DNA of 64,000 nt. Source: Pseudomonas asturiensis. Lineage in GTDB: Bacteria; Pseudomonadota; Gammaproteobacteria; Pseudomonadales; Pseudomonadaceae. Each line of letters opens with the position of its first letter. The first letter of the stretch is position 1. The DNA lies in the NCBI RefSeq assembly GCF_900143095.1, contig NZ_FRDA01000003.1, positions 124,001 to 188,000 on the forward strand, given 5' to 3'. The translations under genes and the position numbers were made by a program. The notes under the pieces were generated by a model. That model was given only the letters and a program-made list of their open reading frames with translations. It was not told where the DNA came from and made no database searches. Below, in pieces: positions 16,837 through 25,068 of this stretch.

Positions 16837-19308
16837 ATGCGTTATCCGGTGGGCATGGGGCTTGTACTGAGTGTGTCCATTTCCGGGTTCGCGGCACCTT
16901 TGGCTGAGACTGGCAACGATTCGCCAGTGAAATTCAACACAGCGTTTATCCAGGGCAGCGATCAGCCCCCCGATCTGAAAGAGTTCCTGCGCACCAACAG
17001 CGTGCTGCCCGGCACCTATCGGGTGGATATCTACGTCAATCGTGCGTTGAGCGGTCGCCGCGATGTGGTGTTCTCGAAAAACCTGCGCTCCGGGGCAATC
17101 GAACCGTGCCTGAACCTGGAGATGTTGCAGGGCCTGGGCCTTGATCCCGCTCGCCTGCCTGCGCCGGGCGACGTTGAGCTGGCGTGTTTCGACCTGCCCG
17201 CCAGCGTCGAGTTCGCGCGGGTCGATTACAACCCCAACGCGCTGCGCCTGAACATCAGCGTGCCCCAGGCATTGATGGCGCGCGGTGCCCGGGGCTATGT
17301 TTCGCCGCAGTTGTGGGATGAGGGCGAAACAGCCGGTTTCGTCAATTACACCGCCAACGCTGCCAGACGCCGCAGTCGCGACCGTGAAACCGATCAGTAT
17401 TATCTGGGTATGCGCAACGGCCTGAATCTGGGCGCCTGGCGGCTGCGCAACGAGTCCTCGCTGGTGTACGGCTCCGACCGCTCGTGGCGGTTTCGCGGCA
17501 ATCGCACCTTTGCTCAGCGTGATCTCACCACCCTCAAGAGCCAACTGACGATCGGCCAGACCTTTACCGATTCGCAGGTCTTCGACAGTGTGCGTTTTCA
17601 GGGGGCCTCCATCGTCTCGGACGACGGGATGCTCCCCGACAGTGAGCGCACCTATGCACCGGTCATTCGCGGTATCGCCCAAACCAATGCCACGGTGGAG
17701 GTCCGGCAGAATGGCTTTATGCTGTACAGCGGCAGCGTTTCGCCCGGCCCCTTCGAAATCACCGATATCTACCCCAGCGGATCCAATGGTGATCTGGCGG
17801 TCACCGTGATTGAAGCCGACGGTCGTCGTCATTCGTTTATCCAGGCCTACGCGTCGCTGCCAATCATGGTGCCGGCCGGTGCGCTGCGTTACAGCGTGGC
17901 GGCGGGGCAGGTCGACAGCGATGATCAAGCCTCGCCGACGTTTACCAGTGCGGCCTTGATCTATGGGCTGTCCGAACGGGTCACCGGTTTCGGTGGGCTG
18001 CAACTGGCGCAAGACTATCAGGCCGGCAATCTGGGTGCCGGGGTGAACACCGGCGTGGGCGCGGTTTCGCTGGATGTGACTCATTCGGTCAGCCAGCCAG
18101 ACCAGCGGGCCCTTGCGGGACAAAGCCTGCGGGTACGTTATGCCAACACCCTGAACGTCACTCATACCACCCTTGCGGTGGCCGGCTATCGGTATTCCAC
18201 CGAGCAGTACCGCACGCTCGGTCAGCACGTGGCCGAGGCCGATGGCCGGACCGACAGGGCGCCTGGCGGCTGGCCCAGAGACCGGCTCGAACTCAACGTC
18301 ACACAGGTGCTGCCCGTCTGGAACGCATCGCTGAGCCTGACCGCTTCCGAACAGCATTACTGGAATCTGCCCGGCAAGACCCGGCAGCTCTATCTGTCCT
18401 GGAACGCTGCCTGGCGTTCGCTCAATTACAGCGTGTCGATCGAGCGCAACGAAGCGTTCGGTCTGATGGGGGATGCGACACCTGACAACCGCATCGCCCT
18501 CAGCGTGACCTTGCCGCTGGGTTCCAGTCCGGGCGCTTCGCGTCTGTCGTTCAATGCCGTGCGTGACAGTACCGGCGAGTACAACGTGCAAACCGGCCTC
18601 AATGGACAGGTGCTGGATGATCGCAACACCTTCTACTCGGTCCAGGCCGGACGTGATAGCCGCTCTGGCAGTTTTGGCGCGGGCAAGCTCAACACCACGA
18701 CGCCGTTTGGTCGGTTCGAGGCCGGTTACAGCCAGGGTCAGGATTACGATGCATTCACCCTGGCAGCATCCGGGTCAGTGGTCGTTCACGCCGGTGGGGT
18801 CAACGCCGGTCAGTCGCTGGGTGAAACCTTTGCTCTGGTTCACGTCCCCGAGGTGGGCGGCGCACAGCTCAAGTCATTCAATAACGTCGCAACCGCGTCC
18901 AATGGCTACGCGGTGCTGCCCTATGCGCAACCCTATCGCACCAACTGGGTCAGTCTGGACACCCGGCAACTGGGCGCCGATATCGAGTTGGAAAGCGCCA
19001 TCACTCAGATCGTCCCGCGGCGTGGCGCGATACCGGTGGTGCACTTCAAGGCCGCAACGGGCAGGCGAGTGCAGTTCGAACTGGTTCGCGCAGACGGCAG
19101 CAAGGTGCCGCTGGGTGCCACTGTCGAGGACGAGCAGGGTCGGTCGCTCGCGGTGGTGGACCCGAGTAGCCAGGCGCTGGTGCTGAGCGATCAGGACAGC
19201 GGGCGGTTGCAGGTTCGCTGGTCCGATCAGCAGTGCCAGGCGTCTTTCACGCTGCCGCCTCGGGATCCGGCCCGAGCCTACGAACGCTTGAAGGTGATTT
19301 GCCAATGA
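16837..19308 (+). CDS. Fimbrial outer-membrane usher
   Basis: This usher of about 823 residues is the outer-membrane pore that orders and secretes pilins. The features run in family order: an N-terminal domain (VKFNTAFIQGSD...LPGTYRVDIYVNR), the 24-strand barrel, the plug region (APVIRGIAQTNATVEVRQNG, then PGPFEITDIYPSGSNGDL), and C-terminal domains (GYAVLPYAQPYRTNWVSLDT; SDQQCQASF...LKVICQ) with the terminal Cys pair. The start is uncertain. I chose the ATG that begins a plausible signal peptide (MRYPVGMGLVLSVSISGFA); an in-frame ATG at 16741 would add 32 unlikely residues spanning a hairpin. Confidence 0.9.
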   Translation: MRYPVGMGLVLSVSISGFAAPLAETGNDSPVKFNTAFIQGSDQPPDLKEFLRTNSVLPGTYRVDIYVNRALSGRRDVVFSKNLRSGAIEPCLNLEMLQGLGLDPARLPAPGDVELACFDLPASVEFARVDYNPNALRLNISVPQALMARGARGYVSPQLWDEGETAGFVNYTANAARRRSRDRETDQYYLGMRNGLNLGAWRLRNESSLVYGSDRSWRFRGNRTFAQRDLTTLKSQLTIGQTFTDSQVFDSVRFQGASIVSDDGMLPDSERTYAPVIRGIAQTNATVEVRQNGFMLYSGSVSPGPFEITDIYPSGSNGDLAVTVIEADGRRHSFIQAYASLPIMVPAGALRYSVAAGQVDSDDQASPTFTSAALIYGLSERVTGFGGLQLAQDYQAGNLGAGVNTGVGAVSLDVTHSVSQPDQRALAGQSLRVRYANTLNVTHTTLAVAGYRYSTEQYRTLGQHVAEADGRTDRAPGGWPRDRLELNVTQVLPVWNASLSLTASEQHYWNLPGKTRQLYLSWNAAWRSLNYSVSIERNEAFGLMGDATPDNRIALSVTLPLGSSPGASRLSFNAVRDSTGEYNVQTGLNGQVLDDRNTFYSVQAGRDSRSGSFGAGKLNTTTPFGRFEAGYSQGQDYDAFTLAASGSVVVHAGGVNAGQSLGETFALVHVPEVGGAQLKSFNNVATASNGYAVLPYAQPYRTNWVSLDTRQLGADIELESAITQIVPRRGAIPVVHFKAATGRRVQFELVRADGSKVPLGATVEDEQGRSLAVVDPSSQALVLSDQDSGRLQVRWSDQQCQASFTLPPRDPARAYERLKVICQ

Positions 19309-20087
19309 CCGTTCGTTTGAGTTGGCAGCGTCTGCTGCCTGCGTTGCTGTTGTCGGCGAGTGTCGAGGCCCAGGCCGCGCTTGCGCTGACGGGGACGCGG
19401 TTGATTTTCGATGGGCGCTACCGGGCAGCCAGCCTTGACGTCAGCAACCGGGGACAGGATGAGGTGCTGGCGCAGGCCTGGCTCAGTGACCCGCACGATG
19501 ACGACGACACGCCTCTGGCACAACGGCGTGCCTTGCCCTTTGTGGTTACGCCACCGCTGTCGCGGCTGGCTGCCGATGGCAGGCAGACGCTGCGCGTGCT
19601 GTATCAGGGTGCTGGAATGCCACAAGAGCGCGAGTCCCTGCTGCACCTCTACGTGCTGGAGGTGCCGCAGCGTCGCGATGGCGCTCGTCAGCTCAACATC
19701 GCCGTGCGGCAGCGCATCAATGTCTTCTACCGACCGGCGGGGCTTGAGGGCGATCCGGCGGACACTGCTCAACGCTTGAACTGGACGCTGACCCGCGGCG
19801 AACAAGGGGCTTTGTGGCTGCACGTCAGCAATCCGACGGCCTACTACGCCTCGCTGGAAAGGCTGAGTCTGGACGATGTGCAGGTCACCGGCTACGTCAT
19901 GCTGGCGCCCGGTGCCCGGCTCGAATTCCCGTTGCCCGAGCGCGCGCGGGAACATTTTTGGCGACGGCTGTCGTTCGAAGCACTGACCGACTATGGCGGG
20001 CGGCGTCGCTTTTGTGCGCAACCGGACGGGCAGTCGTCATTCACCGCCAGCCTGCTGGATAACCCTTCGCTTCAGGAAAAATGCTGA
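19305..20087 (+). CDS. Fimbrial periplasmic chaperone (PapD-like), second copy
   Basis: This 260-residue chaperone has a signal peptide (to about VEAQA) and the same conserved blocks as the first: TRLIFDGRYRAASLDVSN, LRVLYQGAGMP, LHLYVLEVP, and IAVRQRINVFYRPAGL. The start ATG overlaps the usher stop by 4 bases. The two chaperones are clearly divergent in sequence, so this one may be dedicated to the adhesin-like subunit encoded next. A C-terminal Cys-containing tail (SLQEKC) is unlike the first copy. Confidence 0.9.
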   Translation: MTVRLSWQRLLPALLLSASVEAQAALALTGTRLIFDGRYRAASLDVSNRGQDEVLAQAWLSDPHDDDDTPLAQRRALPFVVTPPLSRLAADGRQTLRVLYQGAGMPQERESLLHLYVLEVPQRRDGARQLNIAVRQRINVFYRPAGLEGDPADTAQRLNWTLTRGEQGALWLHVSNPTAYYASLERLSLDDVQVTGYVMLAPGARLEFPLPERAREHFWRRLSFEALTDYGGRRRFCAQPDGQSSFTASLLDNPSLQEKC

Positions 20088-20088
20088 T

Positions 20089-21093
20089 ATGAAACACTTG
20101 CTCAATCGTCGCTGGTTGCGATCCCTCGTGCTGGTATTGCTACTGGCTCCGACACCCGGATTCGCCCTGGTTTGCCGGACTCAAGGATCGGGTGAAGTCG
20201 CCATTCGCGATCAACTGAGCAGTACCGTGGCCATTCCCGCGTCCGTGGCGAATGGGGAAGTGGTCTGGCGCTCCGAACCTCTGGACATTCAGGTTGAATG
20301 CGTAAAGGACGATCAGCCATTGGTTCAGGAAGAAGTCATGCTCTCCCTCAATCCCGATAACGTCGCTATCGGGCAGGGAATTCGCGCGGGTCTTACGCTC
20401 AATGGGGTTGATTACGTGCAGGGTGGCGGACGCATCGGCACCGGGCATTACCTGCCTGTCTGCCATGAAGAGGAGGCGAACCTCGTTGATTGTCCGGTTG
20501 TTCGCTTCAATCTGGCGTTTTCAGTGTTCATCCAGAAGTTCGGCTCCACGCCGCCCTCGGGTGTGGCAAGCGACCTGCAGGAATACCGGTTCTTTGAGCT
20601 CGACAGCAGCGTCGCAAGGCAATCCGAGCCTGGCCGCAGCCTGAGTTACGTCATCGACAACCTGAACGGCTTGCGCTTCGTGGCCTGTGATGCCGAGTTG
20701 CAGGTCCTTCCGCAAACCGTGGAGTTCGGTGAGGTGCCCATCCAGGAGGTAGTCATCGGCAAGGTCTTCGCCAAAAAGCCGTTTGCGCTGGTCACCAGCC
20801 GCACCTGCGATTCGCCCTTCAGCATCAATGCCCGGTTTCGCCCGGTCAGCGGCACGGTTTCCGAGGCCGGGGGGCTGCTGGTACCTGCCGCCAATGATTC
20901 ATTAGGGATCCGGATCACCAGTGCCGTCAACGGCGAGTCATTGCGTTACAACGAGCCGTTCCATTTATCTGATCTGCTGGGCGAAACCCATTCGGCACAG
21001 GCCGACTTCGATGCCGAACTGGTCTGGAACAGCGCCAGGCCTCGGGTAGGGCCGTTCGACGCCGAGATCATGGTGGATCTGTTCTACAAATGA
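20089..21093 (+). CDS. Fimbrial tip adhesin-like protein
   Basis: This 334-residue exported protein has a signal peptide (MKHLLNRRWLRSLVLVLLLAPTPGFA). The mature part starts LVCRTQGSGEV and carries scattered cysteines (VECVKD, LPVCHEE, DCPVVRF, VACDAEL, RTCDSPF), the last pair falling in a C-terminal pilin-like half (SINARFRPVSG, ending AEIMVDLFYK with penultimate Tyr). Twice the pilin length, last in the cluster, and with a donor-strand-accepting domain at the C-terminus, it fits a two-domain tip adhesin. The receptor is unknown. It begins one base after the second chaperone stop. Confidence 0.75.
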   Translation: MKHLLNRRWLRSLVLVLLLAPTPGFALVCRTQGSGEVAIRDQLSSTVAIPASVANGEVVWRSEPLDIQVECVKDDQPLVQEEVMLSLNPDNVAIGQGIRAGLTLNGVDYVQGGGRIGTGHYLPVCHEEEANLVDCPVVRFNLAFSVFIQKFGSTPPSGVASDLQEYRFFELDSSVARQSEPGRSLSYVIDNLNGLRFVACDAELQVLPQTVEFGEVPIQEVVIGKVFAKKPFALVTSRTCDSPFSINARFRPVSGTVSEAGGLLVPAANDSLGIRITSAVNGESLRYNEPFHLSDLLGETHSAQADFDAELVWNSARPRVGPFDAEIMVDLFYK

Positions 21094-21111
21094 TGGCGAC
21101 AGGAGGCTCGG

Positions 21112-21148
21112 GCGGCCGCGCGGCGATTGATGTATGCTGCGCGGCCGC
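21112..21148. repeat. Perfect GC-rich inverted repeat over a promoter-like core
   Basis: GCGGCCGCGC (21112-21121) and GCGCGGCCGC (21139-21148) are perfect arms around a 17-base spacer that contains TATGCT, a -10-like hexamer. It lies just upstream of the small gene starting at 21187. It could be an operator overlapping that gene's promoter or the end of the fimbrial transcript. Confidence 0.45.
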
Positions 21149-21186
21149 GGGCCATCGCCCGGCCATTTCGACTTTCTGGTGACACC

Positions 21187-21411
21187 ATGAACACCCCTGA
21201 ACACACTCCTGTTCAAGACGCCGCAACCGATTCAGTAGATGCCGCTGAGAAAAAACCGGCGATTGCACCGTTCAGCTTTCCGTTCAAGCCTTCGCAATTC
21301 GCTCAGGCGAAGAAAGACCAGGCCTGGTATCAGAAGTCGAACAAGCCTGGCCATCACAAGACGCCGGGAGCAGCCCCGTCCGGGACGCGTCGCTCGATGG
21401 GCAAGCGCTGA
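21187..21411 (+). CDS. Conserved small basic protein, function unknown
   Basis: This 74-residue protein has an acidic N-terminus (MNTPEHTPVQDAATDSVDAAEKK), a central PFSFPFKPSQFAQAKKDQAWYQKSNKPGH segment, and a basic Arg/Lys-rich tail. It has no signal peptide or membrane helix. I do not recognise a named domain. ATG, codon use and placement behind a promoter-like element support a real gene; it converges with the YkgJ-type gene with only one base between the stops. Confidence 0.65.
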   Translation: MNTPEHTPVQDAATDSVDAAEKKPAIAPFSFPFKPSQFAQAKKDQAWYQKSNKPGHHKTPGAAPSGTRRSMGKR

Positions 21412-21412
21412 T

Positions 21413-22165
21413 TCACGCTGCCTGCAGCGGGATGAACAGGTAGGAGACCGGCTCCCTGCCGGTCACTTCGGCACCTGCCTGTTTCAAGGTGTCGATGACC
21501 GTCTGCCCTGCCACGTGAAATTCCCAGCCTTGATCTTCAAGCGCTTCGCTTTCGTTGCGTACGCCCTGCGCAATAGCCTCTGCGAACGCCGCCATGTCCG
21601 GTAGATAAGCGACAAATCCGTTGCCCTTCAGGGCTGTGGTGCGAATACCCAGCCGCTGGCAGATGGATTGCTTGGCCTTGATCTCATCCCGGTCTGCCTG
21701 ACGCGACTGCTCGATCAGGGCCGTAAGGTGGGTGTCCACCAGTTTGCCGCCTACGATCAGATCCGGCCCCTGTTCCCAGGACTCCGGTGGACAGCCCTTG
21801 GTTTCCGGCCGCAGCGGGATGTGCGGATTGATCTCCATCGGGTAGATGCGGCACACCAGCGGGCGACGCTCGTAAATGCGACAGAGGTTTTCGTCGTCAA
21901 GATTCCGGCAGCGGCCCACGTTGTAGGCTGCGAAGGTGATGGCGACATGGGCTGTTGTCTGCCCGGTGTTCACCTCGGTCGAGCGTCGGGTGGCGTGCGT
22001 CAGTTGCGCTTCGGGAACGCCATAACCGTTAGCGAGAAAGGCCTCGGTCAGAACAATCACGGTGCCGCCGTCCGCTGCCCACTGGGTGGCTTCAGTGAGT
22101 GTCAGTGGCACATGGTGATCGGTGCAGCAACCGCCGCAGCCGGTGCAGGAAAACTGGGTGTTCAT
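21413..22165 (-). CDS. YkgJ-family cysteine-cluster protein
   Basis: This 250-residue protein begins MNTQFSCTGCGGCCTDHHVPLT, with the CxxCxxCC cluster of the YkgJ/DUF family of predicted zinc- or iron-chelating proteins. Later conserved cysteines follow (VGRCRNL, NLCRIYERRPLVCRIYPMEI). It is cytosolic with no signal. Family members are abundant, but their reaction is not established. The start is the ATG immediately before the cluster. Upstream in the same direction lies a small exported-protein gene, about 100 bases away. Confidence 0.85.
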   Translation of the reverse strand: MNTQFSCTGCGGCCTDHHVPLTLTEATQWAADGGTVIVLTEAFLANGYGVPEAQLTHATRRSTEVNTGQTTAHVAITFAAYNVGRCRNLDDENLCRIYERRPLVCRIYPMEINPHIPLRPETKGCPPESWEQGPDLIVGGKLVDTHLTALIEQSRQADRDEIKAKQSICQRLGIRTTALKGNGFVAYLPDMAAFAEAIAQGVRNESEALEDQGWEFHVAGQTVIDTLKQAGAEVTGREPVSYLFIPLQAA

Positions 22166-22263
22166 GGTGTTGGTGACCTGTCCAGGGCGAGAGCCGGAAG
22201 TGGCGACATTTCTGTCGCCGTTCAGGCGGATGAGGGACAGGAAGCAAGTTGCGCGCCAGTGAT

Positions 22264-22587
22264 CTAACGGGACGGGGAAGGGGCGATGCTGTCCCATTCA
22301 GTCACGCTGGCTTGCCTGCTTTTGCGGTTGTACAGACAGAGTTCGGTGCCCGGGCGGTTATTCATGTGTTTTTGCGGGTAGCGGCCTTTGAGCAACAAGG
22401 CGCTGTAGCCAACGCGATCATCGAACTGGGCGCTGGTCCCGAAAGGGGCCGGGGTCTTGAGTTGGCTGGCCTTGAGGCAGCTGTCGAGCATGGCTTTGTC
22501 CAGCGCGCTCCAGGCCTGAGGTGTAGCGGCCTCAGCCTGAACGGCGACAGCGGCCAGGCCAGCCAGCAGCAGGATGGATGCTTTCAT
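22264..22587 (-). CDS. Small exported protein, function unknown
   Basis: This 107-residue protein has a signal peptide (MKASILLLAGLAAVAVQAEAA) and two Cys residues in the mature part (DSCLKAS, ELCLYNRK), suggesting a disulfide in the periplasm, which would fit DsbA/DsbB action. I do not recognise a domain. The ATG at 22587 is preferred over an upstream start because the signal peptide begins exactly there. Confidence 0.65.
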   Translation of the reverse strand: MKASILLLAGLAAVAVQAEAATPQAWSALDKAMLDSCLKASQLKTPAPFGTSAQFDDRVGYSALLLKGRYPQKHMNNRPGTELCLYNRKSRQASVTEWDSIAPSPSR

Positions 22588-22630
22588 CACGGTCTCCAGG
22601 TGCAACGTATCGGGCGCAAATTATGCCAGA

Positions 22631-23092
22631 TCAGTTCAGGTCCACGGCCAGACGAGCGACGTAGGACATGCCTGATTTTTCATAAAGACGCCTCGCCACT
22701 CGATTGTTTTCCATGACTTTCAGGTCGGCCACCGCCTCGCCACACTGGATCAGGTGGACGAACAGGTGGTTGAGCAACGCTGCGCCAATGCCTCTGTTTC
22801 GGTGGTCGGGGTGAACAACCAGGTCCTTGATGAAAGCGCTGGTCCAACAGGTGATGACACCTACGACGCGTTCGCGATTCATCGCCAGAAAGCAACGGGA
22901 CCGGTCGAACTCCGGGTCGCGTTCGAACGCGTCCAGCCAACTCGCGTGGCTCGCCAACGGCTCTTCGCCCGGCATGGGATTTTGCGACAGCAATTGATGG
23001 GCCTGAAGGCTCAGGTCGGGCGTCAGAAGGGCGGGCACGGTGTCCGCTGGCCAGGGCGCGACACATAGGGGCGTACGGAGATCCCGACGCAT
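22631..23092 (-). CDS. GNAT-family N-acetyltransferase
   Basis: This protein of about 153 residues has the GNAT fold. The acetyl-CoA pyrophosphate-binding motif is FIKDLVVHPDHRNRGIGAALLNHLF, with the R-N-R-G-I-G loop, and motif B is VADLKVMENNRVARRLYEKSGM. The substrate is unknown; it could be a small amine or a protein N-terminus. I start at ATG 23092; the frame stays open upstream, but that part lies against the cheV end and is unlike the family. Confidence 0.85.
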   Translation of the reverse strand: MRRDLRTPLCVAPWPADTVPALLTPDLSLQAHQLLSQNPMPGEEPLASHASWLDAFERDPEFDRSRCFLAMNRERVVGVITCWTSAFIKDLVVHPDHRNRGIGAALLNHLFVHLIQCGEAVADLKVMENNRVARRLYEKSGMSYVARLAVDLN

Positions 23093-23154
23093 CAGCCAGC
23101 AATGCAAGGTCGATGCGTCGCCAGGCCCGGGGCGGGCCGGGCGCGCAGGACGAA

Positions 23155-24051
23155 TCAGATGCCCTGGGCCACGACCGTACGGGCGGCTTCGATCAGGCAT
23201 TTGGTCAGTTCGGGCGAGGAGAACTTGGTCAGGACCGCATTGGCACCTGCAATCTGGGCTTTCTCGCCGTTCATCGCGCTGTCGAGCGAGGTGTGCAGCA
23301 GGATGTACAGGTCATGGAAATCAGGAGTGTCACGCAAGGTGCGGGTCAGGGCGTAACCGTCCATCTCCGACATCTCGATATCGGAGACCACTACGTTGAT
23401 CTGCGCGGCCGTGCCTTGCAGCTCCAGCAGCACGTCGATGGCTTCCTTGGCGCTTCGGGCGGTGTGGCAGTTGATGCCCAGATTGCGCAACGTGATGATC
23501 GACTGTTGCAGGGCGACCTGACTGTCGTCGACGACCAGGATTCGCGCTTTTTCCAGGACCTCGACATCTTCCCTGGCCAGTTCGGTCGACTGCACGACGA
23601 TCTGTGCCGGAGCGATACCATGGATGACTTTTTCGATATCCAGCACCTGCACCAGGACACCATCCACCTGAGTGACCCCGGTGATGAATGACTTGCTGCT
23701 GGAGCCGTAAGGCGGCGGACGGATATCGGTGGTCAGGCAGTGCACGATCTTGCTGACTGCCTGCACATGCAGACCTTGCTTGGAGCGACTCACGTCGGTC
23801 ACGATCAGGCAGCCGCCATCGGGATCGGCCAGTGGTCGCTCACCAATGGCGCGGCTCAGGTCGATGACCGACAGCGACGAACCCCGCAGTGTCGCGACGC
23901 CTTTGACGTGCGGATGCGACTCGGGCAGATGGGTCAGGGGAGGGCAGGGAATGATTTCGCTGACCTTGAGCAGGTTGATCGCCATCAGCTTGCCGCTGCG
24001 CAACGTGAAGAGGAGCAGCGAAAGTGAATCTGCTCGGACGTTCTTGGACAT
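23155..24051 (-). CDS. cheV: Chemotaxis coupling protein CheV
   Basis: This 298-residue protein has an N-terminal CheW-like domain (about 10-160, including LMAINLLKVSEIIPCPPLTHLPESHPHVKG-type core sequence) fused to a receiver domain (about 172-298, VVDDSQ acidic pair, phospho-acceptor D224 in VVSDIEMSEMDG). It couples chemoreceptors to CheA and is tuned by phosphorylation. The gene stands alone, with a FliA (sigma-28) promoter sequence upstream. ATG 24051 is chosen because homology begins there. Confidence 0.93.
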   Translation of the reverse strand: MSKNVRADSLSLLLFTLRSGKLMAINLLKVSEIIPCPPLTHLPESHPHVKGVATLRGSSLSVIDLSRAIGERPLADPDGGCLIVTDVSRSKQGLHVQAVSKIVHCLTTDIRPPPYGSSSKSFITGVTQVDGVLVQVLDIEKVIHGIAPAQIVVQSTELAREDVEVLEKARILVVDDSQVALQQSIITLRNLGINCHTARSAKEAIDVLLELQGTAAQINVVVSDIEMSEMDGYALTRTLRDTPDFHDLYILLHTSLDSAMNGEKAQIAGANAVLTKFSSPELTKCLIEAARTVVAQGI

Positions 24052-24113
24052 ATGAACCTTCTGGCTATAGGTGTTTCGTCGCATCGAGGCGACAAACATC
24101 TTTCTCTGACAGG

Positions 24114-24140
24114 TTATCGACCCGTGGCGTTCTGGCTTTA
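24114..24140 (-). promoter_or_regulatory. Sigma-28 (FliA) promoter of cheV
   Basis: Read on the minus strand: TAAA, 15 bases, GTCGATAA. This matches the FliA consensus TAAA-N15-GCCGATAA with one mismatch, and ends 63 bases before the cheV ATG. It places cheV in the flagellar/chemotaxis regulon. Confidence 0.75.
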
Positions 24141-24181
24141 GGATTATTACAGGATAGCGATTCCCGGAGCCAAAGCCTGAG

Positions 24182-24252
24182 GGTGCGACAAAATACCGCG
24201 CCTTCTATATATAGAAGAGGTGCGACAAACTGACGCATGCTTCTATATATAA
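24182..24252. repeat. Two tandem copies of GGTGCGACAAA-N9/10-CTTCTATATATA
   Basis: GGTGCGACAAA occurs at 24182 and 24219, and CTTCTATATATA at 24202 and 24240, so the repeat period is 37-38 bases. The first copy also forms the palindrome CTTCTATATATAGAAG. The rest of the 460-base region between cheV and dsbB holds no gene that I can support. The repeats could bind a regulator or form paired promoters. Confidence 0.6.
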
Positions 24253-24511
24253 GGAAGAGAAACGATTTCGCGCTCAGCCTGGGCGACCGCGCAATTGCGG
24301 TGCCATCTGGCGGGCGACGTAACCACCTGGCGGCCAAATGCGCCCGTATGGCCGTCGCGCCCTTGAGTTGTCGGGAGTAGCGAACGATTATCGCGTGCGA
24401 TCCGGATCCGGCGATTCTACACTGCGCCCCGCCGCGATCCGGCCAGGCAGGCAAGCGCGCAGGGCGCGTGGGCCCGTCCAACCCCCCTCATCAGTTCAGT
24501 AAGGTATGTGA

Positions 24512-25036
24512 ATGAGCGACAACCTGTTGTACCTGCGACGCGAAAAGCGCTTTCTGGTTTTGCTGGGAATCATCTGCCTGTCCCTGATCGGCGGAGCCCT
24601 GTACATGCAGATCGTGCTGGGCGAGGCGCCGTGCCCGCTGTGCATCCTGCAACGCTATGCGCTGTTGTTCATCGCGATCTTCGCTTTCATCGGCGCGGCG
24701 ATGCCAGGCCGGCGCAGCGTGACGCTGTTCGAAGTGCTGGTGACCCTCGCTGCACTGGGCGGTATTGCCGCAGCGGGTCGTCATGCCTGGATTCTGGCTC
24801 ACCCCGCCGTCAGCTGCGGTATCGACACGCTGCAACCGATCATCGACGGCCTGCCGTTGGCGGATCTGCTCCCCGTGGTGTTTCAGGTCAGCGGTTTTTG
24901 CACGACCCCTTATCCGCCAGTCCTGGGTTTGTCACTGGCGCAATGGGCGCTGGTCGCCTTCGTTCTGACCGCTTTGCTGGTCCCTGTGTGCGTTATTCGC
25001 AATCGGCGTAAACCTTACGGAATACAAGGACTTTAG
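24512..25036 (+). CDS. dsbB: Disulfide bond formation protein DsbB
   Basis: This 174-residue, four-helix inner-membrane protein reoxidises periplasmic DsbA and passes electrons to quinone. The N-terminal redox pair is C41-P-L-C44; the second periplasmic pair is C102 (AVSCGID) and C130 (SGFCTTPYPP), matching the spacing of the E. coli enzyme. An Arg after the first pair (LQRYAL) fits the quinone-site Arg. The gene is monocistronic and ends in a strong terminator. Pseudomonads often have two dsbB copies; which this is cannot be told here. Confidence 0.93.
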   Translation: MSDNLLYLRREKRFLVLLGIICLSLIGGALYMQIVLGEAPCPLCILQRYALLFIAIFAFIGAAMPGRRSVTLFEVLVTLAALGGIAAAGRHAWILAHPAVSCGIDTLQPIIDGLPLADLLPVVFQVSGFCTTPYPPVLGLSLAQWALVAFVLTALLVPVCVIRNRRKPYGIQGL

Positions 25037-25040
25037 TTTC

Positions 25041-25068
25041 AAAAGCCTCGTGAAATCGAGGCTTTTTT
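25041..25068 (+). terminator. Intrinsic terminator of dsbB
   Basis: AAAGCCTCG and CGAGGCTTT pair perfectly around TGAAAT and run into six T residues, 5 bases after the dsbB stop. Confidence 0.92.

Noticed and set aside
16822..18591. 589-codon minus-strand frame opposite the usher gene
   Set aside because: Shadow of the usher coding sequence; composition is His/Gln/Arg-rich as expected for an antisense frame.
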